Of a stretch of 51,363 nucleotides of DNA, positions 50,931 through 51,363 are shown in pieces. The translations under genes and the position numbers were made by a program. Position 1 is the stretch's first letter. Each line of letters starts with the position of its first letter. The stretch is from a bacterium. Lineage in GTDB: Bacteria > Desulfobacterota > Binatia > HRBIN30 > CADEER01. The notes below the pieces were generated by a model. The model was not told where the DNA came from, did no database searches, and saw only the letters and a list, made by a program, of their open reading frames with translations. The stretch is taken from assembly GCA_030430165.1 (NCBI GenBank), contig JAUIGL010000045.1, positions 1 through 51,363 on the forward strand. Direction: 5' to 3'.

Positions 50931-51363
50931 CCGGCTGTCATGGCGGTTCGCCTCTCAGTTTTCAACGCGGTAGGGCTCGCTCGCGGCTCCCCGGCGCTAC
51001 CAGAACCTCGCGATTCCAAATAGGACCGCCGCACCCCCACTGACGCCCGGTCCCCCCTCCTTACCAAGGAGGGGGTCAGGGGGAGGTAGATACTGCGACG
51101 CAAGGAGCTTCCTTATCCCGGGCGATTGGCTCACCGCTTGACCCCCCTGAAGTCCCCCCTTGCTAAGGGGGGACGAGTTCCGGGTCGCCGCACCCCCACT
51201 GACGCCCGGTCCCCCCTCCTTACCAAGGAGGGGGTCAGGGGGAGGTAGATACTGCGACGCAAGGAGCTTCCTCATCCCGGGCAATTGGCTCACCGCTTGA
51301 CCCCCCTGAAGTCCCCCCTTGCCAAGGGGGGACGAGGTCCGGGTCGCCGTTGCCCAATGGGGA
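50931..51363. other. Region upstream of the aryl-polyene operon, mostly tandem repeat
   Basis: About 95 bp of unique sequence, which should hold the operon promoter but shows no clear -35/-10 pair, is followed by two tandem copies of a 159-bp repeat to the window end. The open frame across the repeats has an internal duplication and is not a gene. Confidence 0.6.
51027..51344. repeat. Two tandem 159-bp copies of a palindromic repeat
   Basis: Copy 1 is 51027-51185 and copy 2 is 51186-51344, differing at only a few positions (for example TTATCCCGGGCG against TCATCCCGGGCA, and TGCTAAGG against TGCCAAGG). Each contains CCCCCTCCTTACCAAGGAGG and CCCCCCTTGC(T/C)AAGGGGGG palindromes. The start of a further unit (CGCCG) follows at 51345. 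Confidence 0.88.

Noticed and set aside
51027..51344. Tandem repeat region as CRISPR or as a 98-residue repeat protein gene
   Set aside because: The period is 159 bp with two nearly identical copies and internal palindromes; the open frame simply duplicates with the DNA.

Overview
The window is GC-rich DNA from a Gram-negative bacterium. The outer-membrane-type lipoprotein, the aryl-polyene-type lipid/pigment genes and the families of short palindromic repeats fit an Acidobacteriota-like or similar soil or sediment lineage. That placement is inference only: no rRNA, tRNA or phylogenetic marker is present.

Layout. (a) 1-1540: the 3' end of a subtilisin-like protease, a 76-residue protein resembling a free subtilase propeptide, a 536-base gap with three palindromes, one conserved-looking hypothetical gene and a 50-codon ORF. 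(b) 1.6-40.4 kb: a dense defence island. It begins with a divergent nuclease pair (RecB-like PD-(D/E)XK and HNH). A four-gene minus-strand operon follows: Fic, giant DUF1998 helicase, RelE/ParE-UvrD fusion and DUF429-MazG fusion. Next come the MntA-HepT toxin-antitoxin pair and a relic of a second Fic gene. A five-gene minus-strand operon then encodes a DUF1232-like protein, a SNF2/HepA helicase, a large Eco57I-type DNA methyltransferase, a McrB with three EVE-like modules and McrC. A plus-strand unit carries a membrane-anchored SNF2 helicase and an unknown protein. A last minus-strand run encodes a WYL regulator, a PEGA/SHOCT lipoprotein, an Imm35-like protein, a HEPN-SNF2 helicase and a sacsin-like GHKL ATPase. 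(c) 40.4-42.9 kb: a repeat-rich zone with a zinc-ribbon protein, an orphan RHH antitoxin and a VapBC pair. (d) 42.9-50.9 kb: one minus-strand aryl-polyene/flexirubin-like operon with translationally coupled genes. (e) 51.0-51.36 kb: tandem copies of a 159-bp palindromic repeat.

How the parts may work together. The island combines modified-base recognition (EVE-McrB, possibly the HNH protein), methylation of self, several nucleic-acid translocases (two SF1/SF2 giants and three SNF2 proteins), RNA- or protein-targeting toxins (HEPN, Fic, RelE-like, MntA/HepT) and a nucleotide pyrophosphatase related to dCTPP1. The SNF2-methyltransferase pair resembles the drmD-drmMI half of DISARM, but drmA, drmB and drmC are absent and an EVE-McrBC module follows instead. 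The Fic/DUF1998/RelE-UvrD/DUF429-MazG operon and the WYL/lipoprotein/HEPN-SNF2/GHKL run match no named system I know. They are the best candidates for undescribed systems here.

All calls rest on reading translated sequences and motifs by eye. No similarity search was run, so family names given for remote domains are tentative.
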